Part shown: one piece after another, positions 8,730 through 17,247 of the stretch
How the letters are laid out: the number at the start of each line of letters is the position of its first letter
Numbering within the stretch: position 1 is the first letter of the stretch
Source of the DNA: Sphingobacteriales bacterium
GTDB taxonomy: Bacteria; Bacteroidota; Bacteroidia; Chitinophagales; UBA2359
Length of the DNA: 48,279 nucleotides
Direction of reading: 5' to 3'
Assembly (NCBI GenBank): GCA_016718845.1
Contig: JADKCK010000072.1
Coordinates: forward strand, 1-48,279
Program-made: the position numbers and the translations under genes
The notes under the pieces: model-generated
Seen by the model: only the letters and a program-made list of their open reading frames with translations
Told to the model about the DNA's origin: nothing
Database searches by the model: none

Positions 8730-9216
8730 TGGGGGTATTTTGTGGTTTAAAGAAAGTTGTTTGGTGGTGTGGTTGGGGTTAATGTGTTTTGGGTTGGTGG
8801 GGCGCTTGCTTTTTTTGCTGGTGGGGGGGGGGGGGTTTTAAAGGGCGGTTGTCTGGAAAAAGGGGGCCCCCCCGGGGGGGGGGGAAAGGGGGGGGGGGGG
8901 GGGGCCCCCCCCCCAAATTGTGTTGGGGGGAAAAGGGGGCCCCCCCCCCCCCCCAAAAAAGAAAACAAAGTGGGGGGGGGGGGGGGGTGGGGGGGGGGGG
9001 GTTGGAAAAAAAAGGGGGGGGGGTGTGGGGGGGAAAAAAAAAAGAAATTTTTCCCCTCGGGGGGGGGGGGGGGGGGGGGAGTTTGGGGGGGGGGGGGGGA
9101 AGAAGATAAAAAAAACCAAAAAAAACAAAAAAAAAAAAGGGGGCAGCTTTTATGCTGTGCAAATAGGGTAAGCCAATCATCACCCCCAAAAAAGACATTT
9201 ACCGCGTCAAGCGGGG
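8730..9216. other. gene-free stretch dominated by poly-G/C/A low-quality sequence
   Basis: From about 8819 to 9145 the sequence is almost entirely runs of G, C and A, with occasional T. This is out of character for a genome of roughly 40% GC and is followed by the R1 copy B. All open frames here translate to Gly/Pro/Lys homopolymers and are not genes. The stretch most likely reflects failed base calling or consensus rather than real DNA, and its true length is uncertain. Confidence 0.8.
9171..9216 (-). repeat. R1 dispersed repeat, copy B (partial)
   Basis: 46 bp (AGCCAATCATCACCCCC to GTCAAGCGGGG) match copies A and C. The G-rich arm that should precede it is replaced by the homopolymer-rich low-quality stretch. 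The repeat ends one base before the stop codon of arsS. Confidence 0.8.
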
Positions 9217-10299
9217 CTACGTTAGATTGGTTTTATTGGTTTGGTTTGCCACATTGCCTGCGCAACTGCTTCCGGCGCCGGCGGTGCAGCCATAGCAATG
9301 TTGGTTAAGGGTTATTGGGCGGTGGTTAAGTTGGGTGGCGTTGAACTGGTTGACGTGTTGGGGCATGGTGGGGTGCAGGTGTAGCTGCAGCATTTGGTTA
9401 AAGTCGCAGTCGTATAGATAGCCGTCGTAGCTTACCGATAGGGTGTTGCGGCACATTACGTTTTGGGCGGCGGCGGGGTTAAAAGCGTCTAGTAATTGTT
9501 GCATATAGGCGGTGTAATTGCCGCTGGTTAGCAAATAATCTAAAAACCTACTGATGGGCATGTTGGTAATGGCAAACAGTTGGTTAAAGCTAATGTTGTA
9601 GCGCGATGCAAGTTGGCGTTTAAATTCGGCTTCGAGTTGGTGTTGTGGGGCAGGCAAAAACGCGCCCGAGGGGTTGTATACCAAATTGAGCAACAAGCCG
9701 CTGTTGGGTTGTCCGTAACCTACTTGGTTGAGTAGTTGTAGGGCTTCGATAGAGGCGGCAAATACGCCATCGCCTCGTTGGCTGTCGGTACGCAAGGCGG
9801 CATAGTGGGGCAAGGACGAGACTATCTCGACGCGGTGCTGGGCAAAAAATTGCGGTAGGTCGTAAAATTTGGGGTTAGAGCGGATGATTGTTAGGTTGCA
9901 TCTGTTAATAATGTGTTTGCCCATTTGTGCGGCTTGTTGTACAAACCACCTAAAATGTGGGTGCAGTTCGGGAGCCCCGCCGGTAATATCTACGGTTTGT
10001 ATGTCGGTATCTGCCAAAATTTTCAGGCATTTTTGCATTATTTCAAGGCTCATGGTTTCGCGACGGTCGGGACCTGCATCTACGTGGCAGTGTTTGCAGG
10101 TTTGATTACAGCGTTTGCCTACATTTATTTGCAATATTTTTATGCCTGTTGCATGTAGTGGATACAGCCCTATTGACTGTAGTTGGGTGGCAAAGGGTGT
10201 AAAAGTGCCGTACTGCTCGGTATTATTTAAAATATCGAGTTGTTGGGCGGGCTGAGCTAAGTTGTTGCCACTTGCCAATAGGGTTTTTGTGGTTTTCAA
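9217..10299 (-). CDS. arsS: arsenosugar biosynthesis radical SAM protein ArsS-like
   Basis: 360 residues. A radical SAM enzyme: C64-x3-C68-x2-C71 (CNQTCKHC) binds the 4Fe-4S cluster, followed by the DITGGAPELHPHFRWFV region. The C-terminal DUF3641-type part has CRNTLSVSYDGYLYDCDFNQ and the cysteine motif CYGCTAGAGSSC. Family members make the 5'-deoxyadenosyl link in arsenosugars from methylated arsenic. No arsM or other ars gene is nearby. The last about 14 residues (GNVANQTNKTNLT) look unlike the usual short end, and the stop lies against R1 copy B, so the repeat may have replaced the original C-terminus. It lies 6 bp past the stop of, and on the same strand as, the LysM protein gene, so the two may be one operon with arsS downstream in map order only. 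Confidence 0.88.
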   Translation of the reverse strand: MKTTKTLLASGNNLAQPAQQLDILNNTEQYGTFTPFATQLQSIGLYPLHATGIKILQINVGKRCNQTCKHCHVDAGPDRRETMSLEIMQKCLKILADTDIQTVDITGGAPELHPHFRWFVQQAAQMGKHIINRCNLTIIRSNPKFYDLPQFFAQHRVEIVSSLPHYAALRTDSQRGDGVFAASIEALQLLNQVGYGQPNSGLLLNLVYNPSGAFLPAPQHQLEAEFKRQLASRYNISFNQLFAITNMPISRFLDYLLTSGNYTAYMQQLLDAFNPAAAQNVMCRNTLSVSYDGYLYDCDFNQMLQLHLHPTMPQHVNQFNATQLNHRPITLNQHCYGCTAGAGSSCAGNVANQTNKTNLT

Positions 10300-10305
10300 A
10301 AGTTG

Positions 10306-12072
10306 TTATTTAAGTGGTATAATTAGTTTTTGACCAATAAGAAGGTCGTTTTTTTTCAAACCATTGTAGCGTTTAATCAGGTCGGAGCTAATATTAAACT
10401 TGTCGGCAATACTTGATAGGGTATCGCCATTTTTTACGGTGTATTTAGCTGTTTTGGGTTTGCTTTTAGGAGCAGAAGAGACAGATATGGCTGTTTTTGC
10501 TGTTGCGTTGTGTTCTTCAACTACTTTTCGGATGGCTGGCTCGTCTTTTTTTGGTGTGTAGATGGTAAGCAATTGCCCGGTGGTGAGGGTTTCGCTGCTT
10601 AGGTTATTCCATTCCATTAGCTTATCGGGTGTTTTACCCACTGCCATTGCTACATATTGCAGTTCGTCGTCGGGGGTAACTATCCATTTTAAGGCTACTT
10701 CTTGGTTAGGGTTGTCGGGCGATGGTTTTAGTATTACCTCTTCTTTTTTATCTGTTTTGGGATTGTATGGTTTGCCGTATTCGTTTAAATCTTTGTTTAA
10801 TGGATTACTATTTGGTAACGACAAATTGTTGTTTAGTTGCCCAATAATACGGTCGGAGTAAGCCGAGCTAATCGTTTGTACATAGCTACTCAACAAACCT
10901 ACTTTTGAGTTAGGCACCGTTAGCGGGAAACCACGTTTTGAGGGTGGAATAATATCGGTTTTTACGGCAGGGTTCAAAAATTTTAGGTCTTCGTAGCTCA
11001 TGTTTAGGTGTGCTGCTGCGGCTTTAAGGCTTATTTCTACCTGAACTCTAAGCGTATCGGTTAAGTAGTTGGCATACGATATTTCGGCTTTGTACAAGTT
11101 ATGTGCCTCGTAGTTGTTCATTACATAAGCGGCTGCAATAAACAAAGGTACATAGGCTTGCGATTCGAGGGGCATATACGGTGCTGCGTCCCAATAGCGG
11201 TATTTACCCGACCGTTGTATGGCTTTGTTTAACGTACCCTCGCCGGCACAAAAAGCGGCAATTACCAAGTGCCAATCTTTATATTTTTTGTATAAATTTT
11301 TTAGATGTCTTGCAGCAGCCTCGCTCGACAATAATGGGTCGCGGCGCTCGTCAATCAAATCGTTTGATTCTAAACCATACAACAAACCTGTTTTGTACGA
11401 CAATTGCCACAAACCCGAGCCACCTTCTTCGGATTGCGAGCTAGGGATTAGTGCCGATAAAATAACGGGTAAATATTTTAAATCGCGCGGCAACTGATAC
11501 CTATCAAGGGCGGCATCTATGGTGGCATTGTACATATCGGCACGGGTTAGCATTTCTCTGACCTGTGCAGGTTTATTGTTGATGTACATTTTAATAAAGT
11601 TGCCTACCATTTCGTTATAATCGAGTGGTATGGTACTTTGCAACCTAAGTAGGCGCTCTTGGTACTTACCACCGTCGTCGTTGCTGCGTTTTAGTGCGGC
11701 TTTTAGGGGGTAATTGTCTTGTGTGGGTGATACTAGCTTGTGTTTTTTTATAACATCAACGGGTGTTGGCAGGGTTTTATAAAACCCCAAATCGTCTTTA
11801 CCTTCTACATCGGGTGGCATTGATGCAGTAATGGTTCTTGTAACCGAAGGGCTAACTGTTGGTGTTGGGGCGAGTTTTGCGACAGGGTTAGAAGTGGGCT
11901 GTTCGGTGGCACCTTCGCCCTCGTCCGAGCCATCTATGCCCTCGCCTTGTTCGTCTATCAAAATTTGGCTGTCGCCGTAGTCAAATTTCTTCTCTTTTAC
12001 TTGTGCCAAATTGGTCTGACAAAACGCCATACCCAATAATAAAGCTATGCTAATAAATTTACCTTTTTTCAT
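10306..12072 (-). CDS. MltD-like lytic transglycosylase-fold protein with LysM repeats; catalytic Glu absent
   Basis: 588 residues. Signal peptide residues 1-24 (ALLLGMAFCQTNLAQ); a low-complexity acidic/Pro/Thr segment to about 90; an SLT (goose-lysozyme-like) domain at about 185-330; two LysM-like segments at the end (about 460-510 and 540-588, the last YTVKNGDTLSSIADKFN). SLT landmarks are present: SGLWQL, DERRDP, AAARHLKNLY and IAAFCAGEG. However, the catalytic Glu of MltD (LPIVESAF) is replaced by Leu205 (LPVILSAL). It therefore probably binds peptidoglycan, or uses another residue, rather than acting as a standard transglycosylase. The gene is immediately upstream of arsS in transcription order (6-bp gap). 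Confidence 0.85.
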   Translation of the reverse strand: MKKGKFISIALLLGMAFCQTNLAQVKEKKFDYGDSQILIDEQGEGIDGSDEGEGATEQPTSNPVAKLAPTPTVSPSVTRTITASMPPDVEGKDDLGFYKTLPTPVDVIKKHKLVSPTQDNYPLKAALKRSNDDGGKYQERLLRLQSTIPLDYNEMVGNFIKMYINNKPAQVREMLTRADMYNATIDAALDRYQLPRDLKYLPVILSALIPSSQSEEGGSGLWQLSYKTGLLYGLESNDLIDERRDPLLSSEAAARHLKNLYKKYKDWHLVIAAFCAGEGTLNKAIQRSGKYRYWDAAPYMPLESQAYVPLFIAAAYVMNNYEAHNLYKAEISYANYLTDTLRVQVEISLKAAAAHLNMSYEDLKFLNPAVKTDIIPPSKRGFPLTVPNSKVGLLSSYVQTISSAYSDRIIGQLNNNLSLPNSNPLNKDLNEYGKPYNPKTDKKEEVILKPSPDNPNQEVALKWIVTPDDELQYVAMAVGKTPDKLMEWNNLSSETLTTGQLLTIYTPKKDEPAIRKVVEEHNATAKTAISVSSAPKSKPKTAKYTVKNGDTLSSIADKFNISSDLIKRYNGLKKNDLLIGQKLIIPLK

Positions 12073-12090
12073 GAGTTGCTTTTTTTGAAG

Positions 12091-12182
12091 TGGTGAAAGA
12101 GTGAAGTGGTGAAAGAGTGAAGTGGTGAAAGAGTGAAAGAGTGAAAGAGTGAAAGAGTGAAAGAGTGAAAGAGTGAAGTGGT
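12091..12182. repeat. 8-bp tandem repeat (GTGAAAGA)n
   Basis: About eleven units of GTGAAAGA, interspersed near the ends with GTGAAGTG. It lies just upstream (coding strand) of the LysM protein start, where length changes could affect expression. Confidence 0.85.
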
Positions 12183-12191
12183 GATATGTAG

Positions 12192-12212
12192 AGACGTAGC
12201 ACTGCTACGTCT
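12192..12212. repeat. perfect short palindrome
   Basis: AGACGTAGCA and TGCTACGTCT are separated by one base. It resembles the short GTAGAGACG-type palindromes scattered in Bacteroidota and cyanobacteria. Confidence 0.6.
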
Positions 12213-12289
12213 TTATGGGATGTGGTGAAGTGGTGACCAGTGTAGCTTGCAGCCAAAAGCCTGTAGCGGACAGCCCAAAGCCCTTCATC

Positions 12290-13762
12290 TTACACAAATT
12301 GTTGCATTAGTTCGTTGCCAAAGGTAAGCAAGTCGGCTTCGGCGAAGCGTTTGCCCATTACTTGCAAACCAAAGGGCATACCTTTGGGGTGCCTAAATAA
12401 GGGCAACGATATGGCAGGTATACCCACAATATTGGCTTGTACCGTAAAAATATCTGCCAGATACATAGCAATGGGGTCTTGGTAAGCTTTATCTCCAATG
12501 GCAAAAGCGGTGGTTGGTGTGGTGGGGGTTACAATAAAATCGTAGTTAGTGAATACTTCTTCGGTGTGTTGGCTAATTAGGCGGCGCACCTTTTGGGCTT
12601 TCGAGTAATAGGCATCGTAGTAGCCGGCACTTAGCACAAAAGTACCTAACATAATGCGTTTTTTTACCTCCCAGCCAAAGCCCTCCGAGCGGTTTAGGCG
12701 GTAGGTGCTTTCGGTATCGGTGGCACCTTGGGCATGATGCCCGTATCTGATGCCATCGTAGCGTGCCAAATTCGACGATGCCTCGGCGGTAGTTAATATG
12801 TAATAGGTTGGTACAATGTAATCCAGATACGGAAAAGCAACCGGCTCAACCGTATGTCCATCGGCTTTTAGTTGTGCTAATACGTTGCTTATTTGGTGTT
12901 TGATGTGTGGGTCTAAGCCGGTGCTATCAAAAGCTTCTTGCAGATAAGCAATGCGCAGTTTTTTGTTTTTGGGCAGATTAGGACTGTAACTTGGTACTTC
13001 TTTTGCCGATGTGGTCGCATCTTGGGCATCTTTACCTGCCATTACCTCGAACAGCAAAGCAGCATCGGCAACGTTGTGGGTGAGGGGTCCAATTTGGTCG
13101 AACGACGAAGCGTAGGCAATTAAACCATGCCTTGATATGCGCCCGTAGGTAGGTTTTAAGCCCACAACACCGCAAAACGATGCAGGTTGGCGCACCGAAC
13201 CACCTGTGTCGCTGCCCAAAGCTGCCAAACATAAACCCGCCTGCACTGCCACCGCCGACCCACCCGACGAGCCACCTGGCACCAAACTGGGGTTGTAGGC
13301 ATTGCGCACCACGCCAAAAGCCGAGTTTTCGTTGGTCGAACCCATGGCAAATTCATCGCAATTTAATCTGCCCAAAATAATGGCATCTTCGTTTAACAAA
13401 CGCTCAACGGCGGTGGCGGTATAGATAGATTCAAAACCATCGAGGATGCGCGACGCGGCAGTTACTTGGTGATTTTTGTAACATAACACATCTTTTATAC
13501 CAATTGGCATACCATACAAACGCCCAAGTGCTTGTTTGTTGGCAATTTTTTGGTCAATTTGGTCGGCACGTTCAAGGGCTTCATCGGCAAAAACCTCTAA
13601 AAAAGCATTTAGGTGGCTTTTGGCAGTTATTTGGTTTAGATAATGTTGCACCAAGGCACGACAAGTCATTTTGCCTTTTTGCAGGTCGTTATGTAGGTCG
13701 GTAAGCGATAAATAAGTTTTCAAAACTATATGTTTTAGGCGTATTGATGTTAAGCCTAACAA
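12290..13762 (-). CDS. gatA: Asp-tRNA(Asn)/Glu-tRNA(Gln) amidotransferase subunit A
   Basis: 490 residues as written. Amidase-signature subunit that releases ammonia from glutamine for transamidation of Glu-tRNA(Gln) or Asp-tRNA(Asn), working with GatB and GatC. The Lys-cisSer-Ser triad is seen at K90 (PIGIKD), S165 (GGSSGGSA) and S189 (DTGGSVRQP), a constant offset of 11 from the K79/S154/S178 numbering used for Staphylococcus GatA. This suggests the real start may be the TTG at codon 14 (KTYLSLTDLHND) rather than this ATG. gatB and gatC are not nearby. A TAAATTTG promoter-like box lies at 13789-13796 on the minus strand. Confidence 0.95.
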   Translation of the reverse strand: MLGLTSIRLKHIVLKTYLSLTDLHNDLQKGKMTCRALVQHYLNQITAKSHLNAFLEVFADEALERADQIDQKIANKQALGRLYGMPIGIKDVLCYKNHQVTAASRILDGFESIYTATAVERLLNEDAIILGRLNCDEFAMGSTNENSAFGVVRNAYNPSLVPGGSSGGSAVAVQAGLCLAALGSDTGGSVRQPASFCGVVGLKPTYGRISRHGLIAYASSFDQIGPLTHNVADAALLFEVMAGKDAQDATTSAKEVPSYSPNLPKNKKLRIAYLQEAFDSTGLDPHIKHQISNVLAQLKADGHTVEPVAFPYLDYIVPTYYILTTAEASSNLARYDGIRYGHHAQGATDTESTYRLNRSEGFGWEVKKRIMLGTFVLSAGYYDAYYSKAQKVRRLISQHTEEVFTNYDFIVTPTTPTTAFAIGDKAYQDPIAMYLADIFTVQANIVGIPAISLPLFRHPKGMPFGLQVMGKRFAEADLLTFGNELMQQFV

Positions 13763-14004
13763 AAAGGGCTACATCCTAATTTAAAGGACAAATTTACGAC
13801 AATTTGACCATATTTGGGTGTTTTAAACACCTAAAATGTAAAATGGTGCGTAAACCGATAGAAAAAGTGTTGCCTTAGTGTATTTTTTTAGGTATCGATG
13901 CTCTTAAGTTTTCCTAAATTAAGTTATTTTGCAAAAACAATAAACTAAAACATCAACAAAAACGTTTAGGTAGGTATCTTTATAATAAAAACAACAAGAA
14001 AAAC

Positions 14005-14805
14005 ATGTACAAAGTGAACACATTATTGCTCATCTTATTCTTTGCCATACAACCTGCTTGCGGGCAAAAAACAACAACAAATAAACCAACTATTGAACAA
14101 AACAGGTTTGATAAAATAGTTTTTCACTACAAAGTACGATATGTTCGTGGTGGAAAGGACGTTGTTGTTACCATTGTTGCCAATAAAGAAGTGTATTTTT
14201 ATCAAAGAGGAGTAGGTTGTTCTACACCAAACCCAACTGTTGTTGAAGAAATAATGGAGCTAAGTAATAGCATTGATACCAATAAACTCGGAAAAGCGGC
14301 TCGTATAGACGATGCCCCAATTAGTAATTTGCATTTTTTTAAAGATAACAAGCTGCAAGTAAGTATAAATAGCGATAAACACCAATTCCCCGCTGCATGG
14401 GCGGCTATGCTTGATAAGCTATTAGCTATTCACGACTCTTTATTGCTTACTGATCCATGTAAGTCGGCTATAAGCACAAATGGTTTAGGATATATGCAGC
14501 TACTTAAGCTAACTAATAAAACAGGCAGCAAAACCTTGCCAATAGAAGAAGTTTTTATGCAATTACTTGGGCAACTTTTAAACGATGGCAAAGTAGTAAC
14601 TACCACATTTGAGCCTAAATACCACCTTGTATCACAGGGCGATATGAAAATAAATAACCAATACCAAGCCGTAAAAGACATAAGCACCGATGGCAGGTAT
14701 TATTGTTTTGAAGCCGCAGATGGCACTTCGGTTACAATAGACATAGGTATAAATTTTTTAACTACTACCTTGCAAGACTACCAAAACCGCTGGCGAGATA
14801 ATTAA
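14005..14805 (+). CDS. exported protein of unknown function
   Basis: 266 residues; family not recognised. An N-terminal signal sequence (residues 1-20, LLLILFFAIQPACG) ends in a weak lipobox, so it is exported to the periplasm or tethered as a lipoprotein. The rest is soluble, mixed alpha/beta, with no repeats. Residues 40-140 (VFHYKVRYVRGGKDVVVTIVANKEVYFYQRG) form a beta-rich part. A second part, about 155-266, has a cystatin-like or small-barrel feel (KYHLVSQGDMKINNQYQAVK). The gene is monocistronic, with a terminator right after the stop that is also shared by the convergent EGF-like pseudogene. Confidence 0.75.
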   Translation: MYKVNTLLLILFFAIQPACGQKTTTNKPTIEQNRFDKIVFHYKVRYVRGGKDVVVTIVANKEVYFYQRGVGCSTPNPTVVEEIMELSNSIDTNKLGKAARIDDAPISNLHFFKDNKLQVSINSDKHQFPAAWAAMLDKLLAIHDSLLLTDPCKSAISTNGLGYMQLLKLTNKTGSKTLPIEEVFMQLLGQLLNDGKVVTTTFEPKYHLVSQGDMKINNQYQAVKDISTDGRYYCFEAADGTSVTIDIGINFLTTTLQDYQNRWRDN

Positions 14806-14810
14806 GTAAA

Positions 14811-14852
14811 AAAAAAACGGCTATACTGCAAATGCAGCATAGCCGTTTTTTT
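14811..14852. terminator. bidirectional terminator
   Basis: The stem AAAACGGCTAT..CTGC pairs with GCAG.ATAGCCGTTTT, with an A-tract before and a T-tract after. The same sequence recurs at 15698-15735, so the terminator was copied with the EGF-like gene. Confidence 0.85.
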
Positions 14853-14873
14853 TAGCCCAAAGCAAATTGTTGC

Positions 14874-15571
14874 TTATTGACGGGTTAATGTTACCGTACA
14901 CATATCTATGTTAGCATCATCGTAAACAATTTTGTATGGAAATACAATAGTGTTGGTAATACGGTTTAAGGTACCGTTGGTGTTGGGTTGGCTTGATACT
15001 ATTGCATCGGCAGGGTTTGGTATTTGAGAAACAGCAATAAAAGTATTTGGTCCTGTAATTTTACATTTTATGTTTAGCGTTGGGCTAAAGCCACCCAAGC
15101 CTTCCATAATAAACTCGTCGGGGTTAGCGCCATTGGTAATTTTTACGGCTTGGTACGTAAATGTTACTCCAGGTGTAACTGGACCACCTACAGTACATAT
15201 ATCAAGTGGTGTGTAGAAAGTGTTGCCATTGGTGTAGAAAGTGCGGGTAAGCGTTTCGCAGATATTACCTTCGTAGCCAGCATTACAGTAACAAGCCGCT
15301 TCGGTAGCAGTGCCAGTAGGATTTTCGCACGTTGAGTTGGCTGGGCACAATGGCGATAATACATCGCAGTTTAAGAAAGTTTCGCAGTTGTCGCCGCCAA
15401 AACCAGCAGGGCCATCGCAAGCCCCAATCGGCACAAGACTACCGCCGTTTTGACACTCGATACTGTCGCAACGCCATTGTCGCAGCCTTTGAAAGTACTT
15501 GCAACCTGTTTCCTTGATGACTGCCTACATAAAAACAGCAAAGCATTTAGTTACTTGCTAAATTTTTGCAT
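14874..15571 (-). pseudogene. EGF-like lipoprotein pseudogene (degraded paralogue of the 15766-16437 gene)
   Basis: Aligns throughout with its intact neighbour: two EGF-like cysteine modules (CQNGGS..., DGPAGFGGDNCETF, then CPANSTC...CYCNAGYEGNICETL), then the shared C-terminal domain ending DICTVEFTRQ-like (DMCTVTLTRQ). The original start survives as ATG at 15571 (MQKFSK), but a stop follows at once and the signal peptide/lipobox region is scrambled by indels near 15465-15545. A TAG near 15520 precedes the remaining open frame. Small indels also alter the first EGF module (SLVPIGACDG insertion). It is therefore not exportable as written. This paralogue has a 3' extension of the same terminator, which supports a duplication of the whole transcription unit. 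Confidence 0.8.
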
Positions 15572-15697
15572 TTTTTATTTTGTGTAATTTCAGCTTAGAT
15601 TGATTGAATGCTATATTGTATCAACAATGTGGTATTTAGACGTTAAGATATCTATTGTTTGAGGTGTACTAAGTATAGCTATTTATCCTGAAAAAAA

Positions 15698-15735
15698 AAA
15701 AAACGGCTACACTGCAAATGCAGCATAGCCGTTTT
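15698..15735. terminator. terminator of the EGF-like lipoprotein gene
   Basis: The same stem (ACGGCTA.ACTGC / GCAGCATAGCCGT) as at 14811-14852, placed 30 bp after the stop of the intact gene. Confidence 0.8.
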
Positions 15736-15765
15736 GTAATCAATTAGTTGCCCAAAGGCAGTGTC

Positions 15766-16437
15766 TTATTGACGGGTAAATTCTACTGTACATATATCTA
15801 CGCTAGTATCGTCGTAGGTAATTTGGTAAGGCAAGGTAACTTTATTAGTAGCACGATTTAATGTGCCATTGGTGTTATCTTGTCCTTTTACGGTTAAGCC
15901 CCAGCCAGATTGTGTTTGGTTAGCAACAGTAAAGGTGTTTAAGCCAGTAATTTTAGCTTTTACGTTCACAGGTGGGCTATCAAAACCACCAAAGTCTTCC
16001 ATAATAAATTCGTCAATAGTTGCACCATTCGAGAATTTTACAGCGTTGTAAGTAAAGCTTTGTCCAACTGTAACCGGACCGCCAACTGTACATACATCAA
16101 GTGAATACAAAGTGTTGCCGTTGGTGTAGAATTGGCGGGTAAGTGTGTCGCAGCTAGCACCTTCGTAGCCAGCATTACAGTAACAAGCCGCTTCGCCACC
16201 ATCAACATCGCAAGTTGAGTTGGCTGGGCACAATGGCGATAATACATCGCAGCTTAAGAAAGTTTCGCAGTTGTCGCCGCCAAAACCAGCAGGGCAATCG
16301 CAAGCTCCGTCGGTACAGCTACCGCCGTTTTGACACTCAATGCTGTCGCAGCTATTGTCGCAGCTTTGGAAGTACAACATGCTTGAGATGATGGTCATCG
16401 CAAACATTAAGAATTTAATTGCGCTAAATTTTTGCAT
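15766..16437 (-). CDS. EGF-like domain lipoprotein
   Basis: 223 residues. The signal sequence (MFAMTIISSMLYFQSC) ends at a lipobox-like Cys26, so it is a probable lipoprotein. Two EGF-like modules follow: C-x-N-GGSC-x4-CDCPAGFGGDNC (about 35-58) and SCD...CPANSTC...ACYCNAGYEGASC (about 62-95). The last 130 residues form a beta-rich domain (DVCTVGGPVTVGQSFTY...DICTVEFTRQ) of unrecognised family, found in many Bacteroidota surface proteins. It probably acts on the cell surface in binding or adhesion (inference). A Bacteroidota promoter box lies 50 bp upstream at 16487-16494. It is the tandem, intact partner of the 14874-15571 pseudogene. Confidence 0.8.
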   Translation of the reverse strand: MQKFSAIKFLMFAMTIISSMLYFQSCDNSCDSIECQNGGSCTDGACDCPAGFGGDNCETFLSCDVLSPLCPANSTCDVDGGEAACYCNAGYEGASCDTLTRQFYTNGNTLYSLDVCTVGGPVTVGQSFTYNAVKFSNGATIDEFIMEDFGGFDSPPVNVKAKITGLNTFTVANQTQSGWGLTVKGQDNTNGTLNRATNKVTLPYQITYDDTSVDICTVEFTRQ

Positions 16438-16486
16438 TTTTGTTAAAAAATTTTAGGTTGAAAAATTGGATGTTATTTTGAAGGTG

Positions 16487-16494
16487 CAAAGGTA
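16487..16494 (-). promoter_or_regulatory. -7 promoter box (TACCTTTG)
   Basis: TACCTTTG on the minus strand, matching the Bacteroidota TAnnTTTG element, 50 bp before the EGF-like lipoprotein start. No clear TTTG -33 box at the standard 19-bp spacing. Confidence 0.5.
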
Positions 16495-16794
16495 CGGTTT
16501 TATTTGATACCGTTACCTACATTGCTTAGATATTTTTTAAGCCTTAAGGTTTAATTTGCGGTAAAAAAAGTTGGGCGATAAAATAAGCCCTAGCATTTTA
16601 TGTCATAATAATGTACTTAACGTAAAGGTTGGCAAAAGGGTTGCTTTGGTAAAGAATTTTTTTTTTAAGCATTGTAGATAAGCAGGTCTGTATAAATAAA
16701 CGCGGTTAAAATTGCGAGATTTTATAAAAAATACCTAGTATTACACAGTGGTAGAGCCAACAAAATGGAGATAAATCAGCATGGGCTTTGGTAG

Positions 16795-17129
16795 TAATTT
16801 GTGGTTATTTTGCTACTACATTTGGCTTGTTAAAAGTTTGTTACTTTTTTTCTTGACAAAAAAAGTAACCAAAAAAGTCAAGGCTGGTATAGTAATTGGC
16901 TAAAATAGGCAACATTACGCTGAAAAAAATAAACTCGACACGCCAAACAACTTGTTTGTAGACCTATTTGGGGGTTTGATGTGGCGTGTCTCAAACAGTA
17001 TTTTTTTTTAATCGCTTCATTTATGCCTATTTCTTAACGCCAATTCCTATAATGCCGGTCCCGAAGAAATAAACCGCACAACTGGTATAAAAATGCAACC
17101 TACTCAATTATTGAAATGGGACTGCGTAA
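16795..17129 (+). repeat. R2 dispersed structured repeat, copy a
   Basis: About 335 bp, alignable end to end with 43427-43766 and in its 3' third with 23682-23804. It contains a perfect 12-bp hairpin (16840-16851 with 16858-16869; GTTACTTTTTTT / AAAAAAAGTAAC) and a second stem GACACGCCA (16937-16945) with TGGCGTGTC (16982-16990). A conserved unpaired 3' segment follows (TTCTTAACGCCAATTCC... AATGCCGG). There is no open frame of note. Confidence 0.85.
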
Positions 17130-17247
17130 TACTACTAAATCAGCTGTTTTTTGATACAAAACGCTGATTATTTAGACATTTATCAAACTTATTGGTAGAC
17201 ACGTTTTAACCGTGTTTATTTATCATCAGCTACAGCTACTTAATAAG

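Larger units (their letters stand above)
12073..12289. other. intergenic region: microsatellite, palindrome and R3 copy
   Basis: Contains an 8-bp tandem repeat (GTGAAAGA and the variant GTGAAGTG) at 12091-12182, a perfect 10-bp palindrome AGACGTAGCA / TGCTACGTCT at 12192-12212, and a single R3 motif at 12255-12275. No gene. Confidence 0.75.

Noticed and set aside
8819..9145. G-quadruplex or regulatory element
   Set aside because: Run lengths and adjacency to a broken R1 copy fit a base-calling artefact better.
8757..9308. Long open frames rich in Gly/Pro/Lys (both strands)
   Set aside because: They translate the homopolymer-rich low-quality stretch; no domain or composition of real protein.
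12091..12182. Possible CRISPR array
   Set aside because: Units are 8 bp with no unique spacers of 25-40 bp and no cas genes; a simple microsatellite.
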